Positions 8,126-16,620 are shown, counted from the first letter of the stretch. The stretch is DNA of 27,255 nt from QHWT01 sp046726015 (GCA_046726015.1 JBKOZS010000338.1:1-27255); one strand, 5' to 3'. A program made the numbers and translations. The notes: a model not told the origin generated them from the letters alone.

Positions 8126-8165
8126 GTTCATTGACGCCACCTTTGGGACTTACACAGGAGGGATC

Positions 8166-8465
8166 ATGCGCTTTCGCCTGAACAGCGCAGCCGCCGACGA
8201 CCACCGCCATGTCGAAACGCCGCACACGCACGACCGGCGCCACGCGGTTCGCGGCACGGCTGAAGGGGAACCGGAACGGCGGCTCCTTCTTTCGATGATC
8301 TTGGGAACTTACAGGGAGATGCCGGGTCTTACCCTTCACCTCCGGCAGGCCGCGCGGCTGTTCGGCCTCCGCACGACGACGTGCGAGGTCGTGCTCGACG
8401 ACATGGTGCGCACGAACCGTCTCAGGAAGGCGGCCGATGGACAGTACGTGAGCGCAGCACGGTGA
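8166..8465 (+). CDS. Small winged-helix-like hypothetical protein
   Basis: A 99-residue soluble protein with an excellent ribosome site (ACAGGAGGG, four bases before the ATG), which makes it a credible gene despite its size. Residues 1-45 are polar and His/Arg-rich, probably disordered. Residues 46-96 look like a winged helix: ILGTYREMPGLTLHLRQAARL, then FGLRTTTCEVVLDDMVRTN as a candidate recognition region, then a short basic wing LRKAADGQYVSA. The EMPGL-x-L-x3-QAARLFGL pattern is one I associate with small uncharacterised proteins in Acidobacteriota and Deltaproteobacteria. DNA binding is plausible but unproven. It stands alone, just after a decayed gene. Confidence 0.7.
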   Translation: MRFRLNSAAADDHRHVETPHTHDRRHAVRGTAEGEPERRLLLSMILGTYREMPGLTLHLRQAARLFGLRTTTCEVVLDDMVRTNRLRKAADGQYVSAAR

Positions 8466-8595
8466 CGACCCTACGTTCGCCAGATTTGGAGGTCACAGCG
8501 CAGCAATATCGCCAGTGGTTGTAATCCACGTTGTACGGCGCTTTCCTCGGCGCATCGTGCGCCACACTTGGAGTAAGTGCTTGCCAATATATTCG

Positions 8596-8629
8596 GGGGC
8601 CGATTGCCCCATCGAGTCGGCCTAGGCCG
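8596..8629. terminator. Weak hairpins between convergent genes
   Basis: The 156-bp gap between the winged-helix gene and the symporter stop holds GGGGC/GCCCC arms (8596-8600, 8606-8610) around CGATT, and a perfect 12-bp palindrome CGGCCTAGGCCG (8618-8629) over the symporter stop codon. Neither has a following T-run, so a role in termination is only possible. Nothing else is visible in the gap, and no heptamer array. Confidence 0.3.
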
Positions 8630-10313
8630 TCCCCGTGCGCCGCGCGACGAGGCTCACCAGGAAGCCGACGATGACGACGATGACCGCGCCAACGACGTTG
8701 TGCCAGAGAAACGCGATCGGCGTGAAGGCGGCAACCCAGGCGACACTCGCCATGCCGGCAATGAGACCTGCGAACGCCCCGTGACCGTTGGCTCGACGAA
8801 CGCCAATTGCCAGCAGGAATACGCCGAGCACCGAGCCGTAAAAGAACGACCCAAACCTGTTGACGACCTCGATCAACGAGCCGAGTTCGGCCGCCCACAC
8901 CGCCACCCCGCAGGCAAACAGGCCCCACAGCCCGGTCGCGATCTTTGACACGGTCAGGTAGTGCGCATCGGTGGCGACCGGCCGGACCCATCGACGGTAG
9001 AAGTCAATCACGGTCGCGGTGGACAGCGAGTTGAGCTCGCCGGCAATCGTATCTGTCGCCGCAAGCAGGATGGCGAGGATGAGCAGGCCGACGAGCCCGA
9101 CCGGCAACTCTCGAAGGATGAACGACGGAATGATGTAGTTCACGTCATTGAACGACGCGTCGCCAGTCGTCTTTCGCACCAGCTCGCGGGCCCGCGTCCG
9201 AACATCCTCCATGGCTCGCTCACGTTCGCGCAATTCGGCCCTGGCGGCGTCGACGCTCGAGACGTCTGGCGCATCCTCCGCTTTCACGAGCTCGGTAGCA
9301 GCCTCGCGGCGGGCCGCCCACGCGACGGCGTGCTCCTGCTCGAGGCTCGCATACATCGCAGGCGCGTCTTGCCGGAGCCGCTGCTCGGCCTTGCTGCTGA
9401 AGATCAGCGGGGGCGCGTTGAACACGTCGAACGTGAAGACAAACACGCCAAGCAGCAGGACCACCATCTGCAGCGGAATCTTCCAGTAGGCGCTCATGAA
9501 GAGCGAGTGTCGCGCCTCGTGAAGCGACTTGGCCGTGAGATACCGCTGCACCTGGCTCTGGTCCGTGCCGAAGTACGAGCAGAACAAGAACAGCGCTGCG
9601 ATCGTGCCCGACCAGAACGTGTATTGATTTGTGAGATCGAGGCTGAAATCGAACGCACGGAGCCGGCCGATGGCGCCCGCCACCGTCAGGCCGTCCCCAA
9701 TCCCGATGCCGGCCGGGTATCCCAGGATGGCTGCCGCGATCACGGCGAAGAGACCGAACACGATGAGGACCATGATCTTGACGTCGGTCCATGTCACCGC
9801 CTGCACGCCCCCAAACATCGTGTATGCCACGGCCGGCAGCGCAATCAGCAACGACGTCGTCGTCACGCTGAGATCGAGAATCAGGGACATCACGACCGCC
9901 GGCGCGGCAACGACGGCGCCGCACGACATCCCGCGCGACAGAAGGAACAGGGCGCTCGTGAGGCTCCGCGTCTTCGCATCGAACCGTTTTTCCAGGTACT
10001 CGTACGCGGTGTAAACGCCGGAGTTGTAGAAGAACGGCACCACCGTCGCCGACAGGATGATCATCGCGAGCGGCAGTCCGAAGTAGAACTGGATGAAGCG
10101 GATCCCGTCCGTGTAACCCTGCCCTGTCGTGCCGATCATCGTGATGGCACTGAGCTGGGTCGCCATGACGGACAGGCCAGCCGCCCACCACGGGATGCTT
10201 CGCTTCGCGAGGAAGTAGCCTTCGAGTTCCGTGCTGTCCTTGGTGCGGCGGAGCCCGTCGTAGACGATCCACGTCATGAACGAGACGAGGACAGTCCAAT
10301 CCAGCCAGTGCAT
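8622..10313 (-). CDS. Sodium:solute symporter (SSS/SLC5 family)
   Basis: A 563-residue inner-membrane protein with about 13-14 hydrophobic segments. It begins with the family-typical LDWTVLVSFMTWIVYDGLRR and has the early hallmarks ELEGYFLAKRSIPWWAAGLSVMATQLSAIT (residues 30-59) and TAYEYLEKRFDAKTR (100-114). FCSYFGTDQSQVQRYLTAKS (243-262) is a strong SSS signature. A long charged, Ala/Glu/Arg-rich insertion lies at about 325-385 between membrane segments and is likely helical and soluble. The family couples sodium import to uptake of sugars, sialic acid, amino acids or vitamins. The substrate cannot be read from the sequence, though sialic-acid- or sugar-type transporters are the closest in architecture. 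The ribosome site is weak (GAAGG about 12 bases away). Confidence 0.9.
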   Translation of the reverse strand: MHWLDWTVLVSFMTWIVYDGLRRTKDSTELEGYFLAKRSIPWWAAGLSVMATQLSAITMIGTTGQGYTDGIRFIQFYFGLPLAMIILSATVVPFFYNSGVYTAYEYLEKRFDAKTRSLTSALFLLSRGMSCGAVVAAPAVVMSLILDLSVTTTSLLIALPAVAYTMFGGVQAVTWTDVKIMVLIVFGLFAVIAAAILGYPAGIGIGDGLTVAGAIGRLRAFDFSLDLTNQYTFWSGTIAALFLFCSYFGTDQSQVQRYLTAKSLHEARHSLFMSAYWKIPLQMVVLLLGVFVFTFDVFNAPPLIFSSKAEQRLRQDAPAMYASLEQEHAVAWAARREAATELVKAEDAPDVSSVDAARAELRERERAMEDVRTRARELVRKTTGDASFNDVNYIIPSFILRELPVGLVGLLILAILLAATDTIAGELNSLSTATVIDFYRRWVRPVATDAHYLTVSKIATGLWGLFACGVAVWAAELGSLIEVVNRFGSFFYGSVLGVFLLAIGVRRANGHGAFAGLIAGMASVAWVAAFTPIAFLWHNVVGAVIVVIVGFLVSLVARRTGTA

Positions 10314-10348
10314 GTCAGAGATGTGCCTTCTTTGGTTGTGTTCAGGAC

Positions 10349-10376
10349 ACTATCGGTCTTGGAGGTTTGGCGTCAA
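10349..10376 (-). promoter_or_regulatory. Candidate sigma70-type promoter for the symporter
   Basis: On the minus strand TTGACG (10376-10371) is followed after 16 bases by GATAGT (10354-10349). This gives a transcript start some 30 bases before the symporter ATG. Five of six and four of six consensus bases match. Confidence 0.4.
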
Positions 10377-10470
10377 ATGCGCCTCGCGCATCGAGAGTGC
10401 AGCGCCGTCACGATGCGCGTCTCATAGCGTCCGTCTCTGATCTCGCGGGTGACGAGTGGATCCTTTCGCG

Positions 10471-11241
10471 TTACTGACCAAGGTTGGCCAGCGCGTGGCG
10501 CATGGGGCCGCTCGAGATCTTGATCACCCCGTCCAACGGGCCGTCCAGTTCGAGAATCAGGAATACCGCTGCCGCGACCGAGAGCGCCGAGATGCCCAGG
10601 ACGGTCACCACCGTGGCGTTCCGCGGGGCGCTGAGGCCGAAGCTCCCGAAGGTCATCGCCAGCCAGAAGATCACGACCACCAGGAACGGCCGCGGCACCG
10701 ACCCGCCGGCGCTGCCGAGAAGCCGCCATCGTGTCCGGAGCACTTCTTCGGTGAGCCTCAGAGCCTCGGACTTGAGCCAGCGCTGCTGGTCGGTTTGGGG
10801 CGAGAGTTGCAGAATCCGGTTTTCAATTTCCTCTCCCGGTGACACTGCGGGCGACGGCCCCGGCGCGACATCGAGATCGGGCATGGTCCCGTTAGTGGGC
10901 CACATCGCTTCCAGCCGGTTCGCGACGGCGCGCCGCAGCAGCTCGCGGGTCGGCTGGGTTTCCGGGCCATAGCGTGCGAGCAGCCGATCCAGCGCGAGCA
11001 TGCCGGCGGCGCCGTTTCGTATCGCGGCGTCCTGCGAATCGAACGAGCCCTTGGCCGCGGCAGTCACGAGGCCAAGAAGCAACGCCGTCATCGTGGCGAC
11101 CAGTCCCATCCCAAGGCGGATGGCATCCTGTGATTCTTTGGTCAGGTGCGCCTGGGGAAGCACCGAACGAATCACCGTCCCGAGCAGTGCACACGCGAAG
11201 GTGCACATAAACGTCATCGACGCGAAGATGAGAGCCGTCAT
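10471..11241 (-). CDS. DUF4239 (bestrophin-like) membrane protein
   Basis: A 256-residue integral membrane protein. Hydrophobic segments lie at about 2-25, 44-63, 185-205 and 212-233, so two N-terminal helices and two C-terminal helices flank a soluble, charged middle of about 120 residues. The pattern QDAIRLGMGLVATMTALLLG followed by AAAKGSFDSQDAAIRN is typical of DUF4239, a domain described as bestrophin-like; no transport activity has been fixed for it. GAGGAG precedes the start by four to five bases. It runs in the same direction as the symporter but has 157 bp in between, including a candidate promoter, so they are probably separate transcripts. Confidence 0.8.
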   Translation of the reverse strand: MTALIFASMTFMCTFACALLGTVIRSVLPQAHLTKESQDAIRLGMGLVATMTALLLGLVTAAAKGSFDSQDAAIRNGAAGMLALDRLLARYGPETQPTRELLRRAVANRLEAMWPTNGTMPDLDVAPGPSPAVSPGEEIENRILQLSPQTDQQRWLKSEALRLTEEVLRTRWRLLGSAGGSVPRPFLVVVIFWLAMTFGSFGLSAPRNATVVTVLGISALSVAAAVFLILELDGPLDGVIKISSGPMRHALANLGQ

Positions 11242-11406
11242 ATGACTCCTCGGGTAGTCATCGGTCGCACGTGGCCCGTCTCACATGGAAATCGCGGGCG
11301 CAGTCACGACATTCCGTGGCCCTTCGTCGATTCGCCGGGGAAAATCGACCATGAACTGGTTCTCGGTTGCACAGCGCACAAGCTGTGCCGACGACTACCG
11401 ATGACG

Positions 11407-11435
11407 TTGACAAGGTGCACATGCACTTCTACGCT
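11407..11435 (+). promoter_or_regulatory. Candidate promoter with internal inverted repeat
   Basis: A perfect TTGACA (11407-11412) is followed 17 bases later by TACGCT (11430-11435), about 50 bases before the lectin-like lipoprotein gene. The spacer contains the imperfect inverted repeat AAGGTGCACATGCACTT, a possible operator. The rest of the 241-bp gap 11242-11482 shows no feature. Confidence 0.4.
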
Positions 11436-11482
11436 GACGCTGCTGCCTCCGGTGCAGTCTCCTTCTGGCTTTCGAGGAACGT

Positions 11483-12148
11483 ATGAAGAGAGCCTGCGCG
11501 TTACTGTTCGTGATCCTCATCGCGCCCGGTTGCGGCAACGACGATGATTCACCCACGTCCCCGTCCGGTCCGTCGCCAAGCTTTTTCGTGACGAGCGCGA
11601 CGAGCGTGACGGGCAACCTGGGAGGCCTCACGGGAGCGGACGCCACGTGTCAGCGGCTCGCTGCGGCCGTTGGTCAAGGCAGCCGCACCTGGCGCGCGTA
11701 TCTAAGCGTCGAGCGCGACCCGGCGAACAACAATCAAGCGACGCACGCGCGAGATCGCATCGGCGCGGGACCCTGGTACAACGTCAACCGGCAACTCCTT
11801 GCGAACAACGTCGCCGAACTCCATTCGCGACCCGGCGATGCCGCGCTGTTCCTGGACGAACGCGGGCAACGTATCAACGGCCAGTGGACCGGCTCACCTG
11901 GCCCGGTCGAGCATGACATCCTCACCGGATCGAACGCCGACGGCACACTGATGGCCGGCCAGACGTGTTCGGACTGGACCAGCGATTCCGCCAGCGTCGC
12001 GGCCCAGGTCGGGCACTCCGACGGAATGGGCCCGAACCAGAGCACGGCCGGCACGCTGTCATCGTGGAACTCGGCGCACGCGAACCAGAATTGCGCGAAC
12101 ACGGCGCCGCGCGGCGGCGCGGGTCGCTTCTACTGCTTCGCTCGCTAG
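11483..12148 (+). CDS. Lectin-fold (DUF1554-like) lipoprotein
   Basis: A 221-residue exported protein. The N-terminus MKRACALLFVILIAPGC ends in a loose lipobox (APG-Cys17), followed by a low-complexity Asp/Ser/Pro linker (18-32), as in many lipoproteins of this kind. The body starts FFVTSATSVTGNLGGLTGAD with TCQRLAAAVG and TWRAYLS. It continues through AGQTCSDWTSDSA and ends GAGRFYCFAR, which together match the DUF1554/C-type-lectin-like fold with paired cysteines. Such domains occur in surface-exposed adhesin-like lipoproteins, but no ligand is known. It stands alone and converges on the decarboxylase gene through heptamer array C. A real lectin function is inferred from the fold only. Confidence 0.75.
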   Translation: MKRACALLFVILIAPGCGNDDDSPTSPSGPSPSFFVTSATSVTGNLGGLTGADATCQRLAAAVGQGSRTWRAYLSVERDPANNNQATHARDRIGAGPWYNVNRQLLANNVAELHSRPGDAALFLDERGQRINGQWTGSPGPVEHDILTGSNADGTLMAGQTCSDWTSDSASVAAQVGHSDGMGPNQSTAGTLSSWNSAHANQNCANTAPRGGAGRFYCFAR

Positions 12149-12190
12149 TCTCGCAACTCGGGCCCGGGACCTCGGACCCCGGGCCTCGGC
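12149..12190. repeat. Heptamer array C between convergent genes
   Basis: The whole gap between the lipoprotein stop and the decarboxylase stop reads as six 7-bp units in phase (consensus CCTCGGG, for example ACTCGGG, CCCGGGA, CCTCGGA). The consensus differs from arrays A and B but the period and position are the same. Confidence 0.65.
12161..12185. terminator. GC-rich hairpin serving both convergent genes
   Basis: Inside array C a perfect 8-bp stem, GGCCCGGG (12161-12168) and CCCGGGCC (12178-12185), closes a nine-base loop. It sits 13 bases after one stop codon and 8 bases before the other, so it could end both transcripts. There is no T-run on either side. Confidence 0.45.
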
Positions 12191-12192
12191 AC

Positions 12193-13692
12193 TCAAGCGC
12201 CCTGGCGCAGGGCAGCATCGACCGATCGTCCCACTCGTGCGACGATCTCCGGTACCGCTTCGACATCAGCGGCCGTCGTGTGGAAATTCACGATGCAGGC
12301 GCGCAGGACGTATCGTCCTTGAACGATTGCGTTCGATACGAACGCCTCGCCTCCGCGCTGCAGGCGATCCAGCAACTCGCGGTTGAGCGCGTCGAGATGG
12401 CGCTCGACGACCTCCTCTCCAACGCTGGTTCGCAGGTCCGCAGGCACGTAGCGGAACGTCGTGATACTGAGGGCCTGGGTCATGAGCTCCAGCTCGGGAT
12501 GACGACTCACCGCGTCCGCCATCGCCTGCGATAGCCGGATGTCGTCGGCGATCATCGTCCGATATGCCGCGGCGCCGGCCTGCTTCAAAGCGAGCCAGAC
12601 CTTCAGAGCACGGAAGCCTCGCGAGTTCTGCGGGCCGTAATCGACGTAGTTCGTCGCATCCTCATCGAAGTGGTAGTACGGGGCATGGTAGGCGAACGCT
12701 GCGCGCAGCAGCCCCGCATCGCGGATCAATGCGCATCCAGCCTCGAGCGGCGCATACAACCACTTGTGCGGATCGACCGCAACCGAATCAGCCTGGCCGA
12801 GGCCGCGGAGATCCTGAGGCGCATCGGGAATGGCAGCGGCCAGCCCCCCGTAGGCGCCATCCACGTGAAACCACGCGCCGTGCGTCCGGCAGATCGCCGC
12901 AATTTCCGGTAGCGGATCAACAGCACCGGTGCTGACCGATCCCGCGGTCCCAACGACGAGGCATGGCACATCACCAGCGGCGCGATCCGCTTCTATCTGC
13001 CGCCGTAGCGCCGAGACATCCATGCGGAGATGTGCGTCCGTCGGAATCCATCGGATAGCGTCCGTGCCCAACCCTCCAAGATCCGCGGCCTTTTGAATCC
13101 GCGTGTGTGTCTCCATCGACCCATACGCGCGAAGCCGCTGTCCTGAATCGCCTGCGATTCCTCGCCGCCGTACATCCCACCCGGCCTTTGCTGCGCGCGC
13201 GGTCAGGAAACAGACGAAGTTCGCCATGTTGCCGCCGCTGACGAGGAGCCCGCCGCAATCGACGGGGTAGCCGATGAGTGACGCGATCCAGCGGACGGTC
13301 TGCGATTCGATCTCCGTGGCCGCCGGCGACAGGATCCACGCGCCGACATTCGCGTTCAACGCGCTGGCGAGAAAGTCGCCGAGCATGCCGATGGGTGCTG
13401 GCGCGGCGGTGATGTACCCGAAGAAACGCGGGTGTCCGTTGAAGAGCGAGTGTTCGAACACCAACCGTGCCGTTCCTTCGAGCAGAGGTCCCGCCTCGGT
13501 GCCGGATTCCGGGAGCGGATCCTTCAGGTCGAGCGCGCTGCGTACGGCCGACGGTGATTCGTCGCGCGTCACGGGTCCACGTGGCACCGCTTCGAGCAGA
13601 TCCGTGAGCTGATCCACGAGCCGATGTCCCAGCGCGCGAAACGTCGCCGCGTCCATTGCGAGCGCCGCCTGTCGAATTGAATCGCGGTCCAC
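12193..13692 (-). CDS. PLP-dependent group II amino-acid decarboxylase
   Basis: A 499-residue cytoplasmic enzyme of the aromatic-L-amino-acid/glutamate decarboxylase family. Marks in order: NGHPRFFGYITAAPAPIG (85-102), the substrate-side signature typical of the family; YGSMETHTRIQKAA with His196 that stacks on PLP; FHVDGAYGG with Asp278 that holds the pyridine nitrogen; and the Schiff-base lysine Lys310 in VDPHKWLYAPLEAG. Length fits the family. The start is GTG at 13692, supported by AAGGAG six bases upstream; the in-frame codons further upstream read through the opposite gene's territory and are not homologous. The decarboxylated substrate (Tyr, Trp, DOPA, or other) cannot be told by eye. 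It is divergent from the MFS transporter, which could move a related compound, but that link is a guess. Confidence 0.9.
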   Translation of the reverse strand: MDRDSIRQAALAMDAATFRALGHRLVDQLTDLLEAVPRGPVTRDESPSAVRSALDLKDPLPESGTEAGPLLEGTARLVFEHSLFNGHPRFFGYITAAPAPIGMLGDFLASALNANVGAWILSPAATEIESQTVRWIASLIGYPVDCGGLLVSGGNMANFVCFLTARAAKAGWDVRRRGIAGDSGQRLRAYGSMETHTRIQKAADLGGLGTDAIRWIPTDAHLRMDVSALRRQIEADRAAGDVPCLVVGTAGSVSTGAVDPLPEIAAICRTHGAWFHVDGAYGGLAAAIPDAPQDLRGLGQADSVAVDPHKWLYAPLEAGCALIRDAGLLRAAFAYHAPYYHFDEDATNYVDYGPQNSRGFRALKVWLALKQAGAAAYRTMIADDIRLSQAMADAVSRHPELELMTQALSITTFRYVPADLRTSVGEEVVERHLDALNRELLDRLQRGGEAFVSNAIVQGRYVLRACIVNFHTTAADVEAVPEIVARVGRSVDAALRQGA

Positions 13693-13825
13693 ATCAGACT
13701 CCTTTACGGCTTTGCGGCAGCCGTGCTCCGGGCCCGATCGATTAGGACTCCGATCGCGCAAAATGGCAACACTGCCGAGATGCGCCCGGCCATGTGCGCC
13801 GCGCACACGGCAAATCGAGTTCGCG

Positions 13826-13831
13826 TATAGT
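13826..13831 (+). promoter_or_regulatory. Candidate -10 element for a leaderless MFS transcript
   Basis: TATAGT ends eight bases before the ATG at 13840 and no Shine-Dalgarno sequence lies in between, so transcription may begin at or beside the start codon. No good -35 box is visible at the usual distance. Confidence 0.35.
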
Positions 13832-13839
13832 GCGGCTTG

Positions 13840-15147
13840 ATGCCGCGCCCCACTCACACCCGCTATCGCGTCGTCGCCCTGGCCACGGGGCTCGCGATGA
13901 TCACGTATCTGGATCGAGCGTGCATCGCGACGCTCGCGTCCGGCATCAGCCGCGACCTTGCATTGACGACGGTGCAGATGGGTTATGTGTTCACGGTCTT
14001 TCAACTCGCGTATGCACTCTTCGAGATTCCCACGGCGTGGTGGGCGGATCGCAAGGGCACGCGGGCGGTGCTGTCGCGCATCGTGCTGTGGTGGTCGTGC
14101 CTGACGGCGGCGACAGGTGCCGCGTTCAATTATCCCGTCCTGTTGCTGATCCGGTTTCTGTTCGGCGTGGGTGAAGCGGGCGCATGGCCGTGCGTCGCAC
14201 GCACGTTCTCCCGCTGGATTCCCCGGCGCGAGCGCGGAACGGTTCAGGGGATCTTCTTCGCCGGCGCACACCTCGTTGGCGGGCTGACACCCGCGCTGGT
14301 GCTCTGGCTGCTGAACTTCCTGACATGGCGCCAGATTTTCGTCTGCTTCGGCGCCATCGGTTTCCTGTGGGTGGCGGTGTGGCACACCTGGTTTCGCAAC
14401 GATCCGTCAGAGCATCGCGCCGTGAATGCGGAAGAACTCGAGACGATCGTATCGGAGCGTCCGGCCGACTGCGGCCATTCGGCCGGCGTCGACTACTGGC
14501 GCAGGCTCATCGCCAACCGAAATATGCTGGCGCTCTGCGTCATGTACATCCCGAACTGCATGATTTTTTATTTCTGCATTACGTGGCTGCCGACGTACCT
14601 GAGGCAGCGGCATGGATTCGATGCGACGAGTCTCGGGTTTTTCGCGGGGCTGCCGCTGATCGTCAGCATGCCCGGCGATCTGCTCGGCGGACTGGTTACC
14701 GATCGTCTCACGGCCAGGTATGGGCTGCGCGTTGGACGCTGCGGGCTCGGTGCGACCGCCTACGTCATTGCCGGTCTCGCGCTGCTTGGCGCCGCCACCT
14801 CCTCGACGCCGGTCCTCGCCGCCACGCTCATTGCCGTCGCCACCGGCTTGACCATGTTCACGCTCGGCGCTGCCTGGGGCACGGTGATCGAGGTCGGACG
14901 TAATCACGTCGGCGTCGTCGGCGCGACGATGAACTCGGTTGGCAATCTTGCCGCGATGCTCAACCCGCTGATCGTCGCCTACTCCGTACAATGGTTCGAC
15001 AGCTGGAATCCGCCGCTGTATCTCATGGGCGTGTTGTTCCTCGTGGGAGCGTTCTGCTGGACCATCGTCGATCCCAGGCGACCGGTGTTCGACGAACTGC
15101 CTGCGTCGGCACGCGACCGGGCGTCAACGATCGGCGCCACGGCGTAA
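13840..15147 (+). CDS. MFS transporter, anion:cation symporter (ACS) type
   Basis: A 435-residue inner-membrane transporter with about 12 helices. ACS-family traits are TYLDRACIATLASGISRDL (near residue 20), which resembles the YxDRxxIs motif of hexuronate and glucarate transporters, and WWADRKGTRAVL with the MFS motif A between helices 2 and 3. GEAGAWPCVARTFSRWIPRRERG near 110-132 is also characteristic. The family imports organic anions such as hexuronates, tartrate or glucarate with protons. The start is ATG at 13840 rather than the TTG just before it. There is no ribosome-binding site, consistent with a leaderless message. A second MFS half begins after a hydrophilic loop at about 190-220. 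Confidence 0.88.
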   Translation: MPRPTHTRYRVVALATGLAMITYLDRACIATLASGISRDLALTTVQMGYVFTVFQLAYALFEIPTAWWADRKGTRAVLSRIVLWWSCLTAATGAAFNYPVLLLIRFLFGVGEAGAWPCVARTFSRWIPRRERGTVQGIFFAGAHLVGGLTPALVLWLLNFLTWRQIFVCFGAIGFLWVAVWHTWFRNDPSEHRAVNAEELETIVSERPADCGHSAGVDYWRRLIANRNMLALCVMYIPNCMIFYFCITWLPTYLRQRHGFDATSLGFFAGLPLIVSMPGDLLGGLVTDRLTARYGLRVGRCGLGATAYVIAGLALLGAATSSTPVLAATLIAVATGLTMFTLGAAWGTVIEVGRNHVGVVGATMNSVGNLAAMLNPLIVAYSVQWFDSWNPPLYLMGVLFLVGAFCWTIVDPRRPVFDELPASARDRASTIGATA

Positions 15148-15185
15148 TGCTGATGTCGCTCGAAGCACCTCGCCACGCGAGTTCG

Positions 15186-15201
15186 CCCGCCAGGCGGCGG
15201 G
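15186..15201 (+). terminator. Possible terminator after the MFS gene
   Basis: CCCGCC and GGCGGG (15186-15191, 15196-15201) form a 6-bp stem with a four-base loop some 40 bases after the transporter stop. Only two T residues follow, so it is a weak candidate. Confidence 0.3.
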
Positions 15202-15312
15202 TTGCCGAATCTGCATAGGCCGGTTTTCAAAAAACGCAGTAAGAGTGCATTTAAGGTCATGTGATGCGGCTAGGCCGCGATAGACTCTTCGTCCAGACCC
15301 TTAACGTCGAAC

Positions 15313-16611
15313 ATGCGTCTCTCCCGGCCGGGCCGGGAACGCGGGTTCGGAAGGTGGTTATACGTGCGTACTCTTGGAGTGTTGAGACTGTTCACGATGG
15401 CGGCGCTGGCAGCCACGACGACCACGTCGGTGACCGCACAGACGCCGCAGCCAGACAAGCCGCCGTCACAGACCGCTCCGGCGCCTTCGCGGGAAGCGGC
15501 GATCGAACAGGAACAGGCGGCAAAGGCCGGAGCCGTCCACCCGTATGAACCGAACAAGGCCGAACGGCTCTTCGACAAGCTTGACAAACTCCTGGCAGGC
15601 GGCCAGCTGACCTGGCACCCGTTCTTTGAAAGTGCATATTCCGGCGGTGGGTTCACGCTGGGCGCTGGTAAGCTCACCTACGTCAGCCCCTACAACTACC
15701 TCGACGTGCGAGGCAGCTACACGATCTCGAACTACAAGCGCGTCGAGGCGGAGTTCGTGGCGCCGCGCCTGTTCAAGCGTCGGGGGCATCTGTCGATCCT
15801 CGGTGGTTGGCGCGAAGCGACCCAGGTGGGGTTCTACGGCATCGGCACGGATACGTCCAAGGACGATCGCACCAGCTACCTCTTTAATCAGCCGTACGCG
15901 TCGGGCCTCCTCACGCTGTTTCCGACGCGCAGAAACCTGATGCTGCGAGGAGGCGTCGAGTACTCTCGCTGGTCGCAGGAACCCGGTGAAGGTACGTTTC
16001 CCTCCGTCGAGACGAAGTACACGCCTGCCACCCTGCCCGGGCTCGGCGCAAAAGTCACGTACCTGCACACGCAGGGCACCGTCGGACTCGACTGGCGCAC
16101 GTCGCCGGGGTATACGCGCCGGGGCGCCTACATCGGCGCGTCATTGCACGACTACAACGACAGCGACGACGCATTCGGGTTTCAACTGGCCGAATACGAA
16201 GGGATTGCCCACCTGCCCATCTTGCGCGAGACGTGGGCGCTGTCATTCCATGGCCGCGTCCAGACAGCGTTCGACAAAAGCGGTCAGCAGATCCCCTTCT
16301 TCATGCTTCCCGCACTCGGTGGCGGGTCGTCGCTGCGCGGCTACGCCAGCTGGCGCTTCCGCGATAACAACAGCCTGTTGATGCAGGCGGAATGGCGCAT
16401 CATGGTCAACCGCTACCTCGACATGGCGTTCTTCTACGACACGGGCAAGGTCGCCGCGCGAACATCGGATCTGGATTTCGATGGCCTGAAGAACGATTAC
16501 GGCTTCGGCCTGCGTTTCCATGGTCCGTTTGCCACACCGCTCCGCGTCGAGATCGCCAGGAGCCGCGAAACCAGCATCTCTTTCATCTTCGCCTCGTCCG
16601 CTTCCTTTTAG
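15313..16611 (+). CDS. Omp85/BamA-type outer-membrane barrel without POTRA domains
   Basis: A 432-residue protein with an N-terminal membrane/signal segment (about 20-43, ending SVTAQ), a Pro/Gln-rich linker to about 60, and then a beta-barrel matching the bacterial surface antigen (Omp85) domain. The diagnostic piece is LPALGGGSSLRGYASWRFRD (332-351), with the LRGY version of the (V/L)RG(Y/F) motif on the loop that plugs Omp85 barrels. MQAEWRI and FFYDTGKV (357-380) follow, as in BamA/TamA C-termini. The protein ends in Phe. Its length leaves no room for POTRA domains, so it is not a full BamA; such short members are often secretion or patatin-partner barrels. The start is uncertain: an in-frame GTG at 15364 would give a cleaner signal peptide. 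It begins a tight three-gene cassette. Confidence 0.8.
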   Translation: MRLSRPGRERGFGRWLYVRTLGVLRLFTMAALAATTTTSVTAQTPQPDKPPSQTAPAPSREAAIEQEQAAKAGAVHPYEPNKAERLFDKLDKLLAGGQLTWHPFFESAYSGGGFTLGAGKLTYVSPYNYLDVRGSYTISNYKRVEAEFVAPRLFKRRGHLSILGGWREATQVGFYGIGTDTSKDDRTSYLFNQPYASGLLTLFPTRRNLMLRGGVEYSRWSQEPGEGTFPSVETKYTPATLPGLGAKVTYLHTQGTVGLDWRTSPGYTRRGAYIGASLHDYNDSDDAFGFQLAEYEGIAHLPILRETWALSFHGRVQTAFDKSGQQIPFFMLPALGGGSSLRGYASWRFRDNNSLLMQAEWRIMVNRYLDMAFFYDTGKVAARTSDLDFDGLKNDYGFGLRFHGPFATPLRVEIARSRETSISFIFASSASF

Positions 16612-16620
16612 GGATCGCTC

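Noticed and set aside
8145..8318. Similar strings around GGGACTTACACAGG and GGGAACTTACAGGG
   Set aside because: Imperfect and only two copies, one in a ribosome-site region and one inside a gene; no clear meaning.
8961..10427. Plus-strand frame of 488 codons
   Set aside because: It is antisense to the symporter, with a translation rich in Arg, Glu and His and no membrane or domain pattern.
13693..14385. Upstream extension of the decarboxylase frame
   Set aside because: It runs antisense through the MFS gene; the GTG at 13692 has a strong ribosome site.
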